From: a virus | Strand: one strand, 5' to 3' | Virus record (IMG/VR): IMGVR_UViG_3300020455_000057 | Coordinates: 1-32,489 of that record | DNA length: 32,489 nt | Part shown: positions 19,671 to 27,640 of the stretch, in pieces | How the letters are laid out: every line of letters begins with the position of its first letter | Position numbering within the stretch: the stretch's first letter is position 1 | Program-made: the position numbers and the translations under genes | Notes under the pieces: generated by a model | Databases searched by the model: none | What the model saw: only the letters and a program-made list of their open reading frames with translations | What the model was told of the DNA's origin: nothing

Positions 19671-20183
19671 TCAGCTATCTGGGAACTTAGTATCTTCCGC
19701 ATCACCGGTGATGGTGCTTCCGGCAACTAATGTTTCTGACTTAACTCTCAGATTTCCGTGATTATCTGTATAAGTTGTAATACCAACCCAACCGGCATGA
19801 GCAGGTGCATATTTGCGTGCCTCGCCTGATGCCGCATTAGCAACACTTTGCTCGGTAGTATCTACACCATATATTTCATTAATAGCAAAACTTCCACCTT
19901 TGACTTCAGACACAGGTGTTTCACGAATTTCATAATCAACGTCTGTAAATGCACCAGGAAGATCAAGATTGGTAAGTGTTAATTGAGTAGCAGAATCTAT
20001 ACTCAAAATTACACCTTGACCAGGACCAGCACCATCAGTTGCTAATGTTACCACTTGACCAACCTTTACACCATTACCTGATGTCCAAGCAATACTACCA
20101 CTCTGCTTCGTAAGTACTCCAGCAGTAGTGCAGTTTACTTTTCCAGTCGAATAGACAGTATCTTTATTGCCCCAAAGAGACAT
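19671..20183 (-). CDS. Probable virion structural protein, 170 aa
   Basis: The start is MSLWGNKDTVYS. The body is beta-rich with many Gly/Thr/Ser residues (VGQVVTLATDGAGPGQGV). The C-terminal part contains EARKYAPAHAGWVGITTY and SETLVAGSTITGDAED. Small MSLWGN-type proteins with this AHAGW and ETLV pattern are common in T4-like cyanophages and are usually treated as structural. A TATAAATA late promoter lies 31-38 nt before the ATG, which supports a virion role. Confidence 0.78.
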   Translation of the reverse strand: MSLWGNKDTVYSTGKVNCTTAGVLTKQSGSIAWTSGNGVKVGQVVTLATDGAGPGQGVILSIDSATQLTLTNLDLPGAFTDVDYEIRETPVSEVKGGSFAINEIYGVDTTEQSVANAASGEARKYAPAHAGWVGITTYTDNHGNLRVKSETLVAGSTITGDAEDTKFPDS

Positions 20184-20213
20184 GTTTCCTTACCCTATAA
20201 TTCTTTATAATGA

Positions 20214-20221
20214 TATTTATA
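20214..20221 (-). promoter_or_regulatory. T4-type late promoter (TATAAATA)
   Basis: Exact minus-strand TATAAATA, 30 nt before the ATG of the 170-aa gene, in the 40-bp gap and abutting the end of the upstream gene. Confidence 0.8.
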
Positions 20222-20223
20222 CT

Positions 20224-20427
20224 TTATTCCTCTTCTCTAGTTTTGATTGCCTTTGTCACAACTTCAAGTAGTTGATCATCCATATCTGTTTTAGTCAACT
20301 TAACTGCCTTAGCAAGAATAACAAGACAGATCTCAATAAGTTTCTCACCAAGTTCTTCATTTTCCGGAATCTTGGCAACTGCATCAGAAATAATTTTGGA
20401 CGCAAGTGGGAGAAGAAATGTTAACAT
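20224..20427 (-). CDS. Small helical protein, 67 aa
   Basis: Begins MLTFLLPLASKIISDAVAKIP with an amphipathic helix, then GEKLIEICLVILAKAVKLTKTDMDDQLLEVV and an acidic end. Hydrophobic but charged every few residues, so more likely a soluble helical bundle than a membrane span. The short gap to the gene before it suggests one transcript. Similar short proteins appear in cyanophages with no known role. Confidence 0.72.
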   Translation of the reverse strand: MLTFLLPLASKIISDAVAKIPENEELGEKLIEICLVILAKAVKLTKTDMDDQLLEVVTKAIKTREEE

Positions 20428-20448
20428 AGTTCGATACCAATATCTAAA

Positions 20449-20778
20449 CTATATATCGCCTATAAACTCTTTAAACGTTTTTTTACTTTCATTTACATCA
20501 CCAGAAGTATCTTTCTTATGAAGATTTTTATATAGATGTTTATGGAGAGATTTTGCTCTCTTTAAAATTTTATCTCTCTGAGAAAAATCTTTTGCTTCTT
20601 TTGCAACTTTCTTTTCTGGAAGACCTTTATGTTTTGTTGATGCAAAATCTTTAGCGTCTTTTTTCTTTATAGATTCTGCTGCCTTTGCAACTTCAGGTGA
20701 CGGGTTGGGCATGTCACCTTTTTTGGCGGCATACACCATACCCATAAACCTTTGTTGTGCCTTAGATACGGCAGGCAT
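20449..20778 (-). CDS. DUF3008-like small protein, 109 aa
   Basis: The N-terminus MPAVSKAQQRFMGMVYAAKKG matches the MPAxSKAQQRxMGM pattern that I associate with DUF3008-type small proteins. Lys-rich helices follow (KAAESIKKKDAKDF, KILKRAKSLHKHLYK). The end is KKTFKEFIGDI. Its ATG shares a base with the 490-aa gene's stop. A role in the capsid or as a DNA-binding protein is possible, but not shown. Confidence 0.75.
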   Translation of the reverse strand: MPAVSKAQQRFMGMVYAAKKGDMPNPSPEVAKAAESIKKKDAKDFASTKHKGLPEKKVAKEAKDFSQRDKILKRAKSLHKHLYKNLHKKDTSGDVNESKKTFKEFIGDI

Positions 20779-22250
20779 TACTTCTTCTTGGTGTCCATAA
20801 TAGCACCTTTACCGTGCTTGGCACGAATATCTGCCTTCACTTTTTCAAGTGCAGACATTCCATCATATTTTTTCTTGGCAGAACCAATTGCTACATTCTT
20901 AGCAGATTTATCATATCTTACGTTTCCATCAACACCACCACGTTCCATACGACGATCTCTTAAAGAATCTTCGGTTGATTCCTTACGAGTATCACCTCTC
21001 AGTGGTTCTTGTCCTGCACGACGACGTGCTTTATTACCAGCACCTTGATCACCATATCCTGCAAATCTAGCACCCTTTCCGCCAGTTGATTTTTTTTCAT
21101 AACCAGGAGTTCCAGGTCCATCATTACGGACTGCCACATTATGGGCAACTGCACGAGTTTTAGATGATGCAGATGGATCATGCACTTTTGCTGCTACTTT
21201 TTTTTGACGTTCACCAGGACGCATTGCTTCATCAACTAAATCTCCCTCCATATCATAAGACATCTTAAGTCCTCTTGCTCTCAATTTATTTTTAATCAAG
21301 TTCATCATGGCATAATTTCCTCTAGAATCAGGAGCATCCTTCATTTCTTTGGATTTGGGTTCACATGATCCTTCATGAATCTCTCCACATTTTAAACATG
21401 CACCATTTCCTTCATTTTCTTCACTATAATTTAAAGGAAGTCTTCCCTGTCTTTGCATTTGCATTGTCTGCCTCTGCATCATCATTTTTTTCTGAAGCAT
21501 CTTCTTCTTATTGTCAAGTTGCTTCTTATCCTCTGGAGAAGGTCCAGTTTTGGATTTATCCATCTCAGATTGTTGCTCATTCATTGGTGGATTTACAACA
21601 ACCTTATTCTTACCCTTCATTATATCAAGTTTCTTTTCCTTCTGTTCACCTTCGGCAACTTCACCAATAAACTCTTCTTTTGCCATTGCCTTCTTAATGG
21701 CCTTATCTCTGGAACCCATATACTCTGCGGTTCCAGACTCAATTTTTCCATCACCATCATAATCTTTAGCAGCTTTCTTACCCTTTCCAGTCTTATCATA
21801 AGTACTAGGTTCTGCAGCACTCTTACCGGCAATTTCTACAGAAGCAATATTAGGATTCTTTCTCAGTTCTGCAATCTTAGCACGATCTGCTTTTCTAAGA
21901 TAAGACTTACCAGTTTTCTTATCCTTAACTCTTACAGTATACTTACTTCCTTCTGCCCCTTCAAAGATTTTTTCAAAGACACTAAGAACAGCATCACTGG
22001 CAGTATCATTAAGATTTACAAAATCATATTCTTCGCCAATCAGCATCTTTTTAGCAAGTGCCTTTACAGGACCAGGTGCCGGAGACTTACCCAGTTGCTG
22101 CATATAAGCACGCTTCAGTGAAGCAGGATCAGTTTTTTGTCCGTCCTTAAACTGACCTTTTACTTTATATCGAACATCGTATGCTAACTGTCTAGCAGCC
22201 TTTCTTACTTTATCATTAGCACCAGGTGCCTGTTGTGCAGGTTTATCCAT
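20778..22250 (-). CDS. Large Lys/Glu/Ala-rich probable head protein, 490 aa
   Basis: Low-complexity, charged protein. Visible parts are an N-terminal helical Lys/Arg region, a DYDGDGKIESG segment (about residues 164-174) like an EF-hand loop, a Met/Gln/Lys-rich run (KKKMLQKKMMMQRQTMQMQ, about 247-265), a CLKCGEIHEGSC zinc-ribbon-like turn (about 284-295) and a polar Arg/Lys/Gly-rich C-terminal half. EFIGEVAE and LVDEAMRP are possible T4-prohead-protease-like sites. It shares composition and a DEAM motif with the 460-aa protein. An AATAAATA late box lies 24-31 nt upstream. I infer an internal virion protein. Confidence 0.72.
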   Translation of the reverse strand: MDKPAQQAPGANDKVRKAARQLAYDVRYKVKGQFKDGQKTDPASLKRAYMQQLGKSPAPGPVKALAKKMLIGEEYDFVNLNDTASDAVLSVFEKIFEGAEGSKYTVRVKDKKTGKSYLRKADRAKIAELRKNPNIASVEIAGKSAAEPSTYDKTGKGKKAAKDYDGDGKIESGTAEYMGSRDKAIKKAMAKEEFIGEVAEGEQKEKKLDIMKGKNKVVVNPPMNEQQSEMDKSKTGPSPEDKKQLDNKKKMLQKKMMMQRQTMQMQRQGRLPLNYSEENEGNGACLKCGEIHEGSCEPKSKEMKDAPDSRGNYAMMNLIKNKLRARGLKMSYDMEGDLVDEAMRPGERQKKVAAKVHDPSASSKTRAVAHNVAVRNDGPGTPGYEKKSTGGKGARFAGYGDQGAGNKARRRAGQEPLRGDTRKESTEDSLRDRRMERGGVDGNVRYDKSAKNVAIGSAKKKYDGMSALEKVKADIRAKHGKGAIMDTKKK

Positions 22251-22260
22251 CTGAAGACAA

Positions 22261-23421
22261 TTACTTTTTCTTATATTTATTTATGAATTGCCTGCCCCAA
22301 CTAGAACCCTTCACCATAGTCTCTGCATACTTACGAAGAGCATCGGTTCCAACTTCTCTTTGATTTGCAGGAACACCAGACACATCGGTCACATCTTTAA
22401 TCCAAGACTTAAACATAATATCATCTTCGGTGACACAGATAAGATAGTTAGTGCCTCTACGAATAATCTTACCAACCAGACCAGTATTGAGATTTTCTAC
22501 AATATCACCAACCCTGTAAATGTTTTTCTTTACAAAATTTTCACGAAGATTTTTCCAATCAAACTTAGGTGCAATTTGCCAAAGACTCCAACCTTCTTTA
22601 ATACCCATTGCAGTACGAAGAGTATTATATAACTCCTTTGCTTGTTTATCGTTCATAGATGTCGGAACACCTTTTCTGAAAGAATTATAATCACCTTCGG
22701 CAGCTGCCTTTCTTTGTTTTGATGCAGACATTCCTTCTGTTCCTTCAGAATCAGGATCTCTATCTCCAGCAGAAAGAACTTCTACATTATCAAAGTTATA
22801 AAGTTTACCATTATAATCATTTGCTAGTTTTTCAAATTCTTTTACTCTATCTGCACCACCAAGAATACGAACTCCGGCATATCCATCAGTGTGTGCTCTC
22901 TTTAATACATCAAAAATTGTTCTGTTACCAGGATCATTTACAATTTTTCCACTATGACCAGGATACATTTGTTTCATAATCTCAACCTTAGTATCAGGAT
23001 CTAAGGGATTCTTTTTCTTATCCTGACTACGTGATGGGACAATAATATAGTCACCTTCATCAGAACTTGATGCGACTGTATCCAAAAGTTTTTCATGTCC
23101 TGTGGTAGGAGGATTGAATCTACCAAAAGCAACGGTCAAAGTTCCTTTTGTTTTTTCAACTTCAGGTGGACCTTGTGGTTCTTGAATTTCACTACTTGAA
23201 GTTGCCTGTGATAATCTTTTCTCAGCATCAGTATTTGGTGGATCTTGCTTACCAACACGTTGCCTTTTATTATAAAACTTAAGTTGTCCTTTCTCAGTTT
23301 TTGCTACAAACTCACCCTTCTTATCATACCATCCACCATGACCATCACCAACCAGTCCCATTCTTTTTGCCTGCTGGACTGCAGTTGATTCAGATAAAAA
23401 TTGAAAAAAATTCTTCATCAC
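22261..23421 (-). CDS. HIGH-type nucleotidyltransferase, probably virion-linked
   Basis: The catalytic domain of the NMN/pantetheine-phosphate adenylyltransferase superfamily is visible: GRFNPPTTGHEKLL (residues 100-113, with the xxGH signature) and RILGGADRVKEFEKLA (187-201), then GMSASKQRKAAAEGD (231-245), the place of the ISSTxxR-like loop. An N-terminal FFQFLSESTAVQQAKRMG extension precedes it, with an L-S-E site of prohead protease type. C-terminal to the enzyme is an SH3-like part with YRVGDIVENLNTGLVGKI. Related proteins in T4-like cyanophages occur with head genes. It likely attaches a nucleotide to a small molecule or protein. The substrate is unknown. Confidence 0.85.
   Translation of the reverse strand: MMKNFFQFLSESTAVQQAKRMGLVGDGHGGWYDKKGEFVAKTEKGQLKFYNKRQRVGKQDPPNTDAEKRLSQATSSSEIQEPQGPPEVEKTKGTLTVAFGRFNPPTTGHEKLLDTVASSSDEGDYIIVPSRSQDKKKNPLDPDTKVEIMKQMYPGHSGKIVNDPGNRTIFDVLKRAHTDGYAGVRILGGADRVKEFEKLANDYNGKLYNFDNVEVLSAGDRDPDSEGTEGMSASKQRKAAAEGDYNSFRKGVPTSMNDKQAKELYNTLRTAMGIKEGWSLWQIAPKFDWKNLRENFVKKNIYRVGDIVENLNTGLVGKIIRRGTNYLICVTEDDIMFKSWIKDVTDVSGVPANQREVGTDALRKYAETMVKGSSWGRQFINKYKKK
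22274..22281 (-). promoter_or_regulatory. Late-type box (AATAAATA) for the 490-aa gene
   Basis: Minus-strand AATAAATA, 23 nt before the ATG at 22250, within the last codons of the nucleotidyltransferase gene. It differs from the T4 late core only at the first base. Confidence 0.5.
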
Positions 23422-23648
23422 TTCCTTTTACTTAATTCTCTTATTACCTGTTGTTTGTGCAATACAATGTATTCTAATGCACCTTGACGCATATGTTTAT
23501 ATTTATCTTTTAATGTCTGAGACTTTGTGAAGTTAATTCTTTTATCAAAAGTATGATAGATATGAATAAGAAGTTGCTCATAATTATCTCTACCATTTTT
23601 TGAATTCGGTTCAAAGGACTTTATCAAGTCAAGTATTTGTGAGTTCAT
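23418..23648 (-). CDS. Small helical protein, 76 aa
   Basis: Helical and basic: MNSQILDLIKSFEPN, YEQLLIHIYHTFDKRINF and KHMRQGALEYIVLHKQQVIREL. No membrane span. Both ends have ATGA overlaps, with the nuclease-like gene before it and the nucleotidyltransferase after it. Function is unknown. Confidence 0.7.
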   Translation of the reverse strand: MNSQILDLIKSFEPNSKNGRDNYEQLLIHIYHTFDKRINFTKSQTLKDKYKHMRQGALEYIVLHKQQVIRELSKRK

Positions 23649-24943
23649 TTTTTTATACCATTAAATTTGACCGCAAGATTAATATATTGTCCAAGTTTAT
23701 GACTTATTCCAGTTTTATTTGTTCTAATTGAAAAATTTAAAGTTGTAGTATGTGTTCTACAAGTTAAATCAATATGCCAATTTTGTTTTGATGTCTTCGA
23801 TGGATATGCCTTTATACCATTTGCTTTTTTAGATGTCTGAACACAATCTTTAATTATATTTTCATCATTAATTACTTGTGTATCACTACCAGCAGCTTTT
23901 AAAACAATAAGAGGAACTCCTTCCTGTTCTGCAGCAACTTCACGAAGTAACCAATTTTTTGCCTTTACTGGATACTTATTCATCATATCACAAATATACT
24001 GTCTAACAAATTCCAACTGTGCATCATATAACATTTCATATTGTTTTGGATTCATCTTTTCAAAAGCACCTATAACCTTTGTCATTGTCTGTTTTCCATA
24101 AGTGTTTTGTTGAGTTATATTGGGAATTCCTTTATAGAAAGTTTCATATGATTTTTTTTCAAGTTTTGTATAATCATTAAGCATTCCAAAAGAAGTGAAG
24201 ATAGGTCTAACATAACTATTGAATTGTGGTTCAGCAGTTTTTGCTCCACCAGCTTTAAGAGAAATGCCTAAAATACTTCCATCATCAAAAACAGCAAAAA
24301 TATCTCCCTTATGATTAGGTGCAACTCCCTCTGGTTTCAAGTTATTACGATACCCCCAAACAACTTTTGCAATTTTTTTTCTTTTATTTTCACCGATCAA
24401 CCATCTAGTAATTGCCTGAGCATTAATTGTTTTTTCTTCAAACTTGGAAGAAGTCGGTGCTTTATCTAAAAAAGGTTTGCCAGCTTCATATGCACTCTTA
24501 TTTTTATACGCACCAAATTTTGGATTATTTGCTTCTACAAGTTTATTGTAAAACACGGCAGGTTCAAGATTTGTGCTGACACCCGCTTCAAAAGCAATCG
24601 CTGGGAACAATTCAGTAATAGTAGAATTAAGGGTGGTTTCCTGCATCCCACCCCTGGTGTTTTTAAATACAATATTGACTTTTTTGCTAAAACCATCAAC
24701 CTCAGTTAAATCAGTTGATGACTTTGACTTTACATATTTTCTACTACATCGGAGTCCAGAAATTCTTTCAATTTCCATTTCCAAGGATTCTTGAGTTTCA
24801 AGTCTATCCTCATCACACATAATATAAATGTATGATCCTTCAGTTCTTTTATCGTCAATCGACATACCCAGATCATAAAGGTTGTCGTTGATAACAGTAA
24901 CTACCTTAGTATAAAGGTCTGTATCAAGGAGACTTTTTGCCAT
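23645..24943 (-). CDS. Possible PD-(D/E)XK-type nuclease, 432 aa
   Basis: I do not recognise the whole protein. The centre has KGDIFAVFDDGSILGISLKAG (D214, S228, K230). This looks like the D...(E/S)xK core of PD-(D/E)XK nucleases, preceded by TELFPAIAFEAG (about 110-121), which could supply the first acidic residue. The rest has a Lys-rich RKKIAKVVWGY part and a C-terminal half with no known motif. A late-type AATAAATA box lies 15-22 nt upstream. The gene is placed at the head of the late block and is ATGA-coupled to the 76-aa gene. It could also be a structural or unrelated enzyme. Confidence 0.6.
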   Translation of the reverse strand: MAKSLLDTDLYTKVVTVINDNLYDLGMSIDDKRTEGSYIYIMCDEDRLETQESLEMEIERISGLRCSRKYVKSKSSTDLTEVDGFSKKVNIVFKNTRGGMQETTLNSTITELFPAIAFEAGVSTNLEPAVFYNKLVEANNPKFGAYKNKSAYEAGKPFLDKAPTSSKFEEKTINAQAITRWLIGENKRKKIAKVVWGYRNNLKPEGVAPNHKGDIFAVFDDGSILGISLKAGGAKTAEPQFNSYVRPIFTSFGMLNDYTKLEKKSYETFYKGIPNITQQNTYGKQTMTKVIGAFEKMNPKQYEMLYDAQLEFVRQYICDMMNKYPVKAKNWLLREVAAEQEGVPLIVLKAAGSDTQVINDENIIKDCVQTSKKANGIKAYPSKTSKQNWHIDLTCRTHTTTLNFSIRTNKTGISHKLGQYINLAVKFNGIKK

Positions 24944-24957
24944 TATACTTTTTTAGG

Positions 24958-24965
24958 TATTTATT
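24958..24965 (-). promoter_or_regulatory. Late-type box (AATAAATA) before the possible nuclease gene
   Basis: Minus-strand AATAAATA, 14 nt before the ATG at 24943. The distance is shorter than at the other late boxes, so it is less certain. Confidence 0.42.
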
Positions 24966-24980
24966 TAAACTAACTAAAAG

Positions 24981-25223
24981 TTAAAGTTTTCCACTGACAA
25001 AAGCATCACCAACAACTCTGGTATACAAATGAAGGGTTCCTTCCTGTTCACATTTAAGATGCCATCGAGTCATAATGACAACCGAATCTCTTGTAGGACC
25101 GGTCATCATTTTACGACCTTGTTTGGTTTCACTTGACCACAGACCGAATCTTGTTTCCCATACACGAAAACAGTCATCGATCCATTCATACTCGGCAATT
25201 TCTGGATGTTCATTCATCAGCAT
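24981..25223 (-). CDS. Small soluble protein, 80 aa
   Basis: The start at 25223 (or 25217, MNEHPEIAEYEW) overlaps the upstream gene by 8-14 bp and is preferred over the longer frame to 25265. The protein has CFRVWETRFGLWSSET, TRDSVVIMTRWHLKC and the end DAFVSGKL. No membrane span or catalytic motif. It is the last gene of the small-gene run after mazG; a 37-bp gap follows before the late block. Confidence 0.7.
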   Translation of the reverse strand: MLMNEHPEIAEYEWIDDCFRVWETRFGLWSSETKQGRKMMTGPTRDSVVIMTRWHLKCEQEGTLHLYTRVVGDAFVSGKL

Positions 25224-25422
25224 CTTCCTCCTTTTTATTAAATCCAAAGGGACCTTCTTTTTCATCTAATGCAAGTTTAAGTGCAAGTCCACCAACTGCT
25301 TCCATTACTTTAAGAACCTGCTCAGGTTTAGCATCCTCTCCAAGTTCTTTGGCAACATACCAGTACTTAGGCCAGAATGTTTCTCCTGCTTTTTGATAAT
25401 CTTCAAGTGTTAATAGTTTCAT
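25210..25422 (-). CDS. Small acidic protein, 70 aa
   Basis: Begins MKLLTLEDYQKAGETFWPKY, then a helical AKPEQVLKVMEAVGGLALKLAL and an acidic end (EEDADE). It is ATGA-coupled to the 65-aa gene before it. The next gene starts inside its last codons. No known domain. Similar small proteins occur in cyanophages. Confidence 0.72.
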   Translation of the reverse strand: MKLLTLEDYQKAGETFWPKYWYVAKELGEDAKPEQVLKVMEAVGGLALKLALDEKEGPFGFNKKEEDADE

Positions 25423-25616
25423 TTTCCAAGTGCAATGTTTTCAAGTTTAATAAGATTACGTCGTGCCTGTTCCTTTTTAATTTTAGTATAGATGGATTGA
25501 TGACGACGAAGTTCTCCACCCATTGAACAGGATTTCTCCATCTCATTTACATAGAACTCTAATTGAAGAAGTTCCATATCATCAAAATCTAATCTTCCAT
25601 TGTGAATATTTTTCAT
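25419..25616 (-). CDS. Small helical protein, 65 aa
   Basis: Two helices are suggested by MELLQLEFYVNEMEKSC and HQSIYTKIKKEQARRNLIKLE. No transmembrane or signal segment. Both ends are ATGA overlaps, with the 48-aa gene and the 70-aa gene. Function is unknown. Confidence 0.7.
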   Translation of the reverse strand: MKNIHNGRLDFDDMELLQLEFYVNEMEKSCSMGGELRRHQSIYTKIKKEQARRNLIKLENIALGK

Positions 25617-25759
25617 TTCCCAACTCCATAATCAGGTGCATTTTTCTTTTCAAGTTCACGAATAGTTTCATGAAGTCTTTCTACTGCCTTTCGCATTTCT
25701 TCAGTCTCTTCCCACTCAAAAGTATCACCCTTTGAGTTCTTCTTTGATTTTTTGGTCAT
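25613..25759 (-). CDS. Small charged helical protein, 48 aa
   Basis: Reads MTKKSKKNSKGDTFEWEE and then a charged helix (MRKAVERLHETIRELEKK) ending APDYGVGK. Both junctions are exact ATGA overlaps, with mazG before and the 65-aa gene after, which strongly supports translation. The long charged helix suggests a coiled-coil adaptor. No known function. Confidence 0.68.
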   Translation of the reverse strand: MTKKSKKNSKGDTFEWEETEEMRKAVERLHETIRELEKKNAPDYGVGK

Positions 25760-26160
25760 AGATCTCCTTCTTTGCGATTTTCTGAATAGTGGACATCAAA
25801 CTCTCCACCAGGATATCTAGACTTGAGTTTGTCTACATTCATTTCAATAACCTCATCAAGAGAAATATTAAGTCCCATACATGCCTGAGCAACATACCAC
25901 ATGATGTCACCTAGTTCACGTTTTAGATGAAACATATTTTCTTCATTGACAGGTTTACCCTGAAAGATAATTTTTTTGACGACCTCAGTAAACTCACCTG
26001 CTTCTGCAGACATACCTACGGCAGCAGTAAGAAGTCTCCAAGTTTCAAATCCTTCTCCACGAAGTTCTTGAATACGATATTCAAATGCATCTGCATTTTT
26101 ACTGGGTTGTGATGTAACGGCATCTACAAACTCAAGATATGCGTCAGTATTTACAGTCAT
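25756..26160 (-). CDS. mazG: MazG-type nucleoside triphosphate pyrophosphohydrolase
   Basis: Hydrolyses nucleoside triphosphates to monophosphate and pyrophosphate. The catalytic helices are AEAGEFTEVVKKII (residues 52-65, with Glu pairs) and KRELGDIMWYV (80-90, with the ExxD metal-site). At 134 aa it is a single-domain MazG of the cyanophage type. It is ATGA-coupled with gp41 and followed by small genes. A near-consensus promoter lies 42-70 nt upstream in the end of gp41, so it can be made apart from the replication genes. Known cyanophage MazG proteins are proposed to affect nucleotide pools; the alarmone role is debated. Confidence 0.93.
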   Translation of the reverse strand: MTVNTDAYLEFVDAVTSQPSKNADAFEYRIQELRGEGFETWRLLTAAVGMSAEAGEFTEVVKKIIFQGKPVNEENMFHLKRELGDIMWYVAQACMGLNISLDEVIEMNVDKLKSRYPGGEFDVHYSENRKEGDL

Positions 26161-27530
26161 GAAAAATTAAATCCCTCGAATGATTTCTTTCGTTCCTCAT
26201 CATTATACTCCTCTTCGTTTCCGGAGTCAAGTATGTCATCTTGTGCTTTTTGCTCACAATCATAGAGTCGCATCTTAGCACGATCAACACCTACAATAAA
26301 TCTCTTAAAAATAGTAGGATCATTATATCGATTCTTCAACTGCTTTACCATAATCTGTCCCAACTGTTCCAACTCCTCTGTGCTAATAAGGGCAAACATA
26401 AGATCAGCAGTAGCAGGGAGACCAAAGGATTCACTAGTGTCAGTAATATCAACATCACTGCTACCATAACCAGAACGAGTGGTCTGCGTGGCAGAAACGA
26501 TAGGGACGTTTGCCTCAACAGCCAATCCTCTAAGTTCCTCTGCAATAGCTTTAATATAGCTATATGAATTGACAGAAACACCTGACTTATATCTTGAGGA
26601 AGCACATATATTAAGGTAATCAATGAAAATAATATCAGGTCTAAATGACTTCTTAAGTGCAAGTTCATTAAGAAGTGCCTTAAAATGTCCACTATGTGCA
26701 GAAGCAGTGGGATATTCTTTAATTATAAGAGACCCCTGAGTTTTTTCTGCTAGTCTGGTAACTTTATTTTCAAATGATGACCTTGGAAGATCGGTCAAGT
26801 CCTGGATCGGGACATTGAGGAGGTTGGCGTCAATTCGTTCAGCAATCTTCTCTTCTGCCATCTCCATTGTAATATAGAGAACGTTCCTCCCCTGGAGCAA
26901 CACGGAGCTAGCAACATGGCACATGAATAAAGACTTGCCGACACCTGTACCAGCAAGCGCGATGTTAAGAGTCTTGTTAGGTAAACCACCTTTCGTGATT
27001 TTGTTAAAGTATTCGAGATCGAATTCAATTTTGTCCTCCTTGCGGTGATAAGATTCATATCGTTCTTCATAATCTTGTAGGTAATCATGTCCAATGTGGT
27101 TGTCAAAAGAAACAGCAAGTGCCTCAGAAAGAATGCTAGGAATAGCATCACGATTTTTCTTTTCATCATTACCATCGGCAATGTGAATAGATTCCATAAG
27201 AGCAATATAAATTGCACGATCACGACACCATTTTTCAGTGGTATCTAATAACCACTGAATCTCCACCAAAGAATTATGTAGGGAACTTACAATGTCTCTG
27301 GATTGTTTGATTTCTTCTTCAGTGAGATCAGTTCGATTATCAATCTCAATCTGAAGTGCTTCCTGAGTAATAGTAGAATTGTATTTTACAATAAAATGAA
27401 CTATCTCCTGAAAGATAGTCTTTTCAGTTTTAACTTCAAAAAAATCTGGTTGTATAAAAGGAATTACCTTTCGTGCATAGTCTTCATCAAAAACAAGGTT
27501 TCTTAGGATCGTTGTTTCAATTCTTTCCAT
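26157..27530 (-). CDS. gp41: Replicative DNA helicase (T4 gp41 / DnaB type)
   Basis: Hexameric helicase that unwinds the replication fork and binds primase gp61. The Walker A motif is AGTGVGKS (residues 193-200), Walker B is DIIFIDYLNI, and a later arginine-finger/DnaB-like region contains TQTTRSGYGSSDVDITD. Length (457 aa) agrees with T4 gp41 (475). The N-terminal ~150 residues are the usual linker/N-domain. It overlaps the 45-aa gene before it by 28 nt and mazG after it by ATGA. The 3' end contains the mazG promoter. Confidence 0.95.
   Translation of the reverse strand: MERIETTILRNLVFDEDYARKVIPFIQPDFFEVKTEKTIFQEIVHFIVKYNSTITQEALQIEIDNRTDLTEEEIKQSRDIVSSLHNSLVEIQWLLDTTEKWCRDRAIYIALMESIHIADGNDEKKNRDAIPSILSEALAVSFDNHIGHDYLQDYEERYESYHRKEDKIEFDLEYFNKITKGGLPNKTLNIALAGTGVGKSLFMCHVASSVLLQGRNVLYITMEMAEEKIAERIDANLLNVPIQDLTDLPRSSFENKVTRLAEKTQGSLIIKEYPTASAHSGHFKALLNELALKKSFRPDIIFIDYLNICASSRYKSGVSVNSYSYIKAIAEELRGLAVEANVPIVSATQTTRSGYGSSDVDITDTSESFGLPATADLMFALISTEELEQLGQIMVKQLKNRYNDPTIFKRFIVGVDRAKMRLYDCEQKAQDDILDSGNEEEYNDEERKKSFEGFNFS
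26202..26230 (-). promoter_or_regulatory. Sigma-70 promoter inside gp41 for mazG
   Basis: TTGACT (26230-26225) and TATAAT (26207-26202) are 17 bp apart on the minus strand, in the 3' end of the helicase gene, 42 nt before mazG. Confidence 0.75.
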
Positions 27531-27640
27531 TTATTCAAATAATAATCACTTTCGGGTTCGGTAATAAGAGTCATTCCTCTTTTAATAAAGTCTTCTCCTT
27601 TATCAGTTTCTTTAAATCTTTTTTCGTTTTTATGCGCCAT
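27503..27640 (-). CDS. Small protein between uvsX and gp41, 45 aa
   Basis: Reads MAHKNEKRFKETDKGEDF, then IKRGMTLITEPESDYYLNKW and KELKQRS. It overlaps the end of uvsX by 11 nt and the start of gp41 by 28 nt. Charged and soluble. In cyanophages a small gene often sits here; the function is unknown. It is too short to be found by most length cut-offs. Confidence 0.68.
   Translation of the reverse strand: MAHKNEKRFKETDKGEDFIKRGMTLITEPESDYYLNKWKELKQRS

Noticed and set aside
21453-22121. Plus-strand ORF of 222 codons
   Set aside because: Antisense of the Lys/Glu-rich 490-aa gene; Leu/Phe/Ser-rich composition is what the complement of Lys/Glu codons gives.
26795-27223. Minus-strand ORF of 142 codons in another frame
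   Set aside because: Lies over the Walker A region of gp41 and has no ribosome site.
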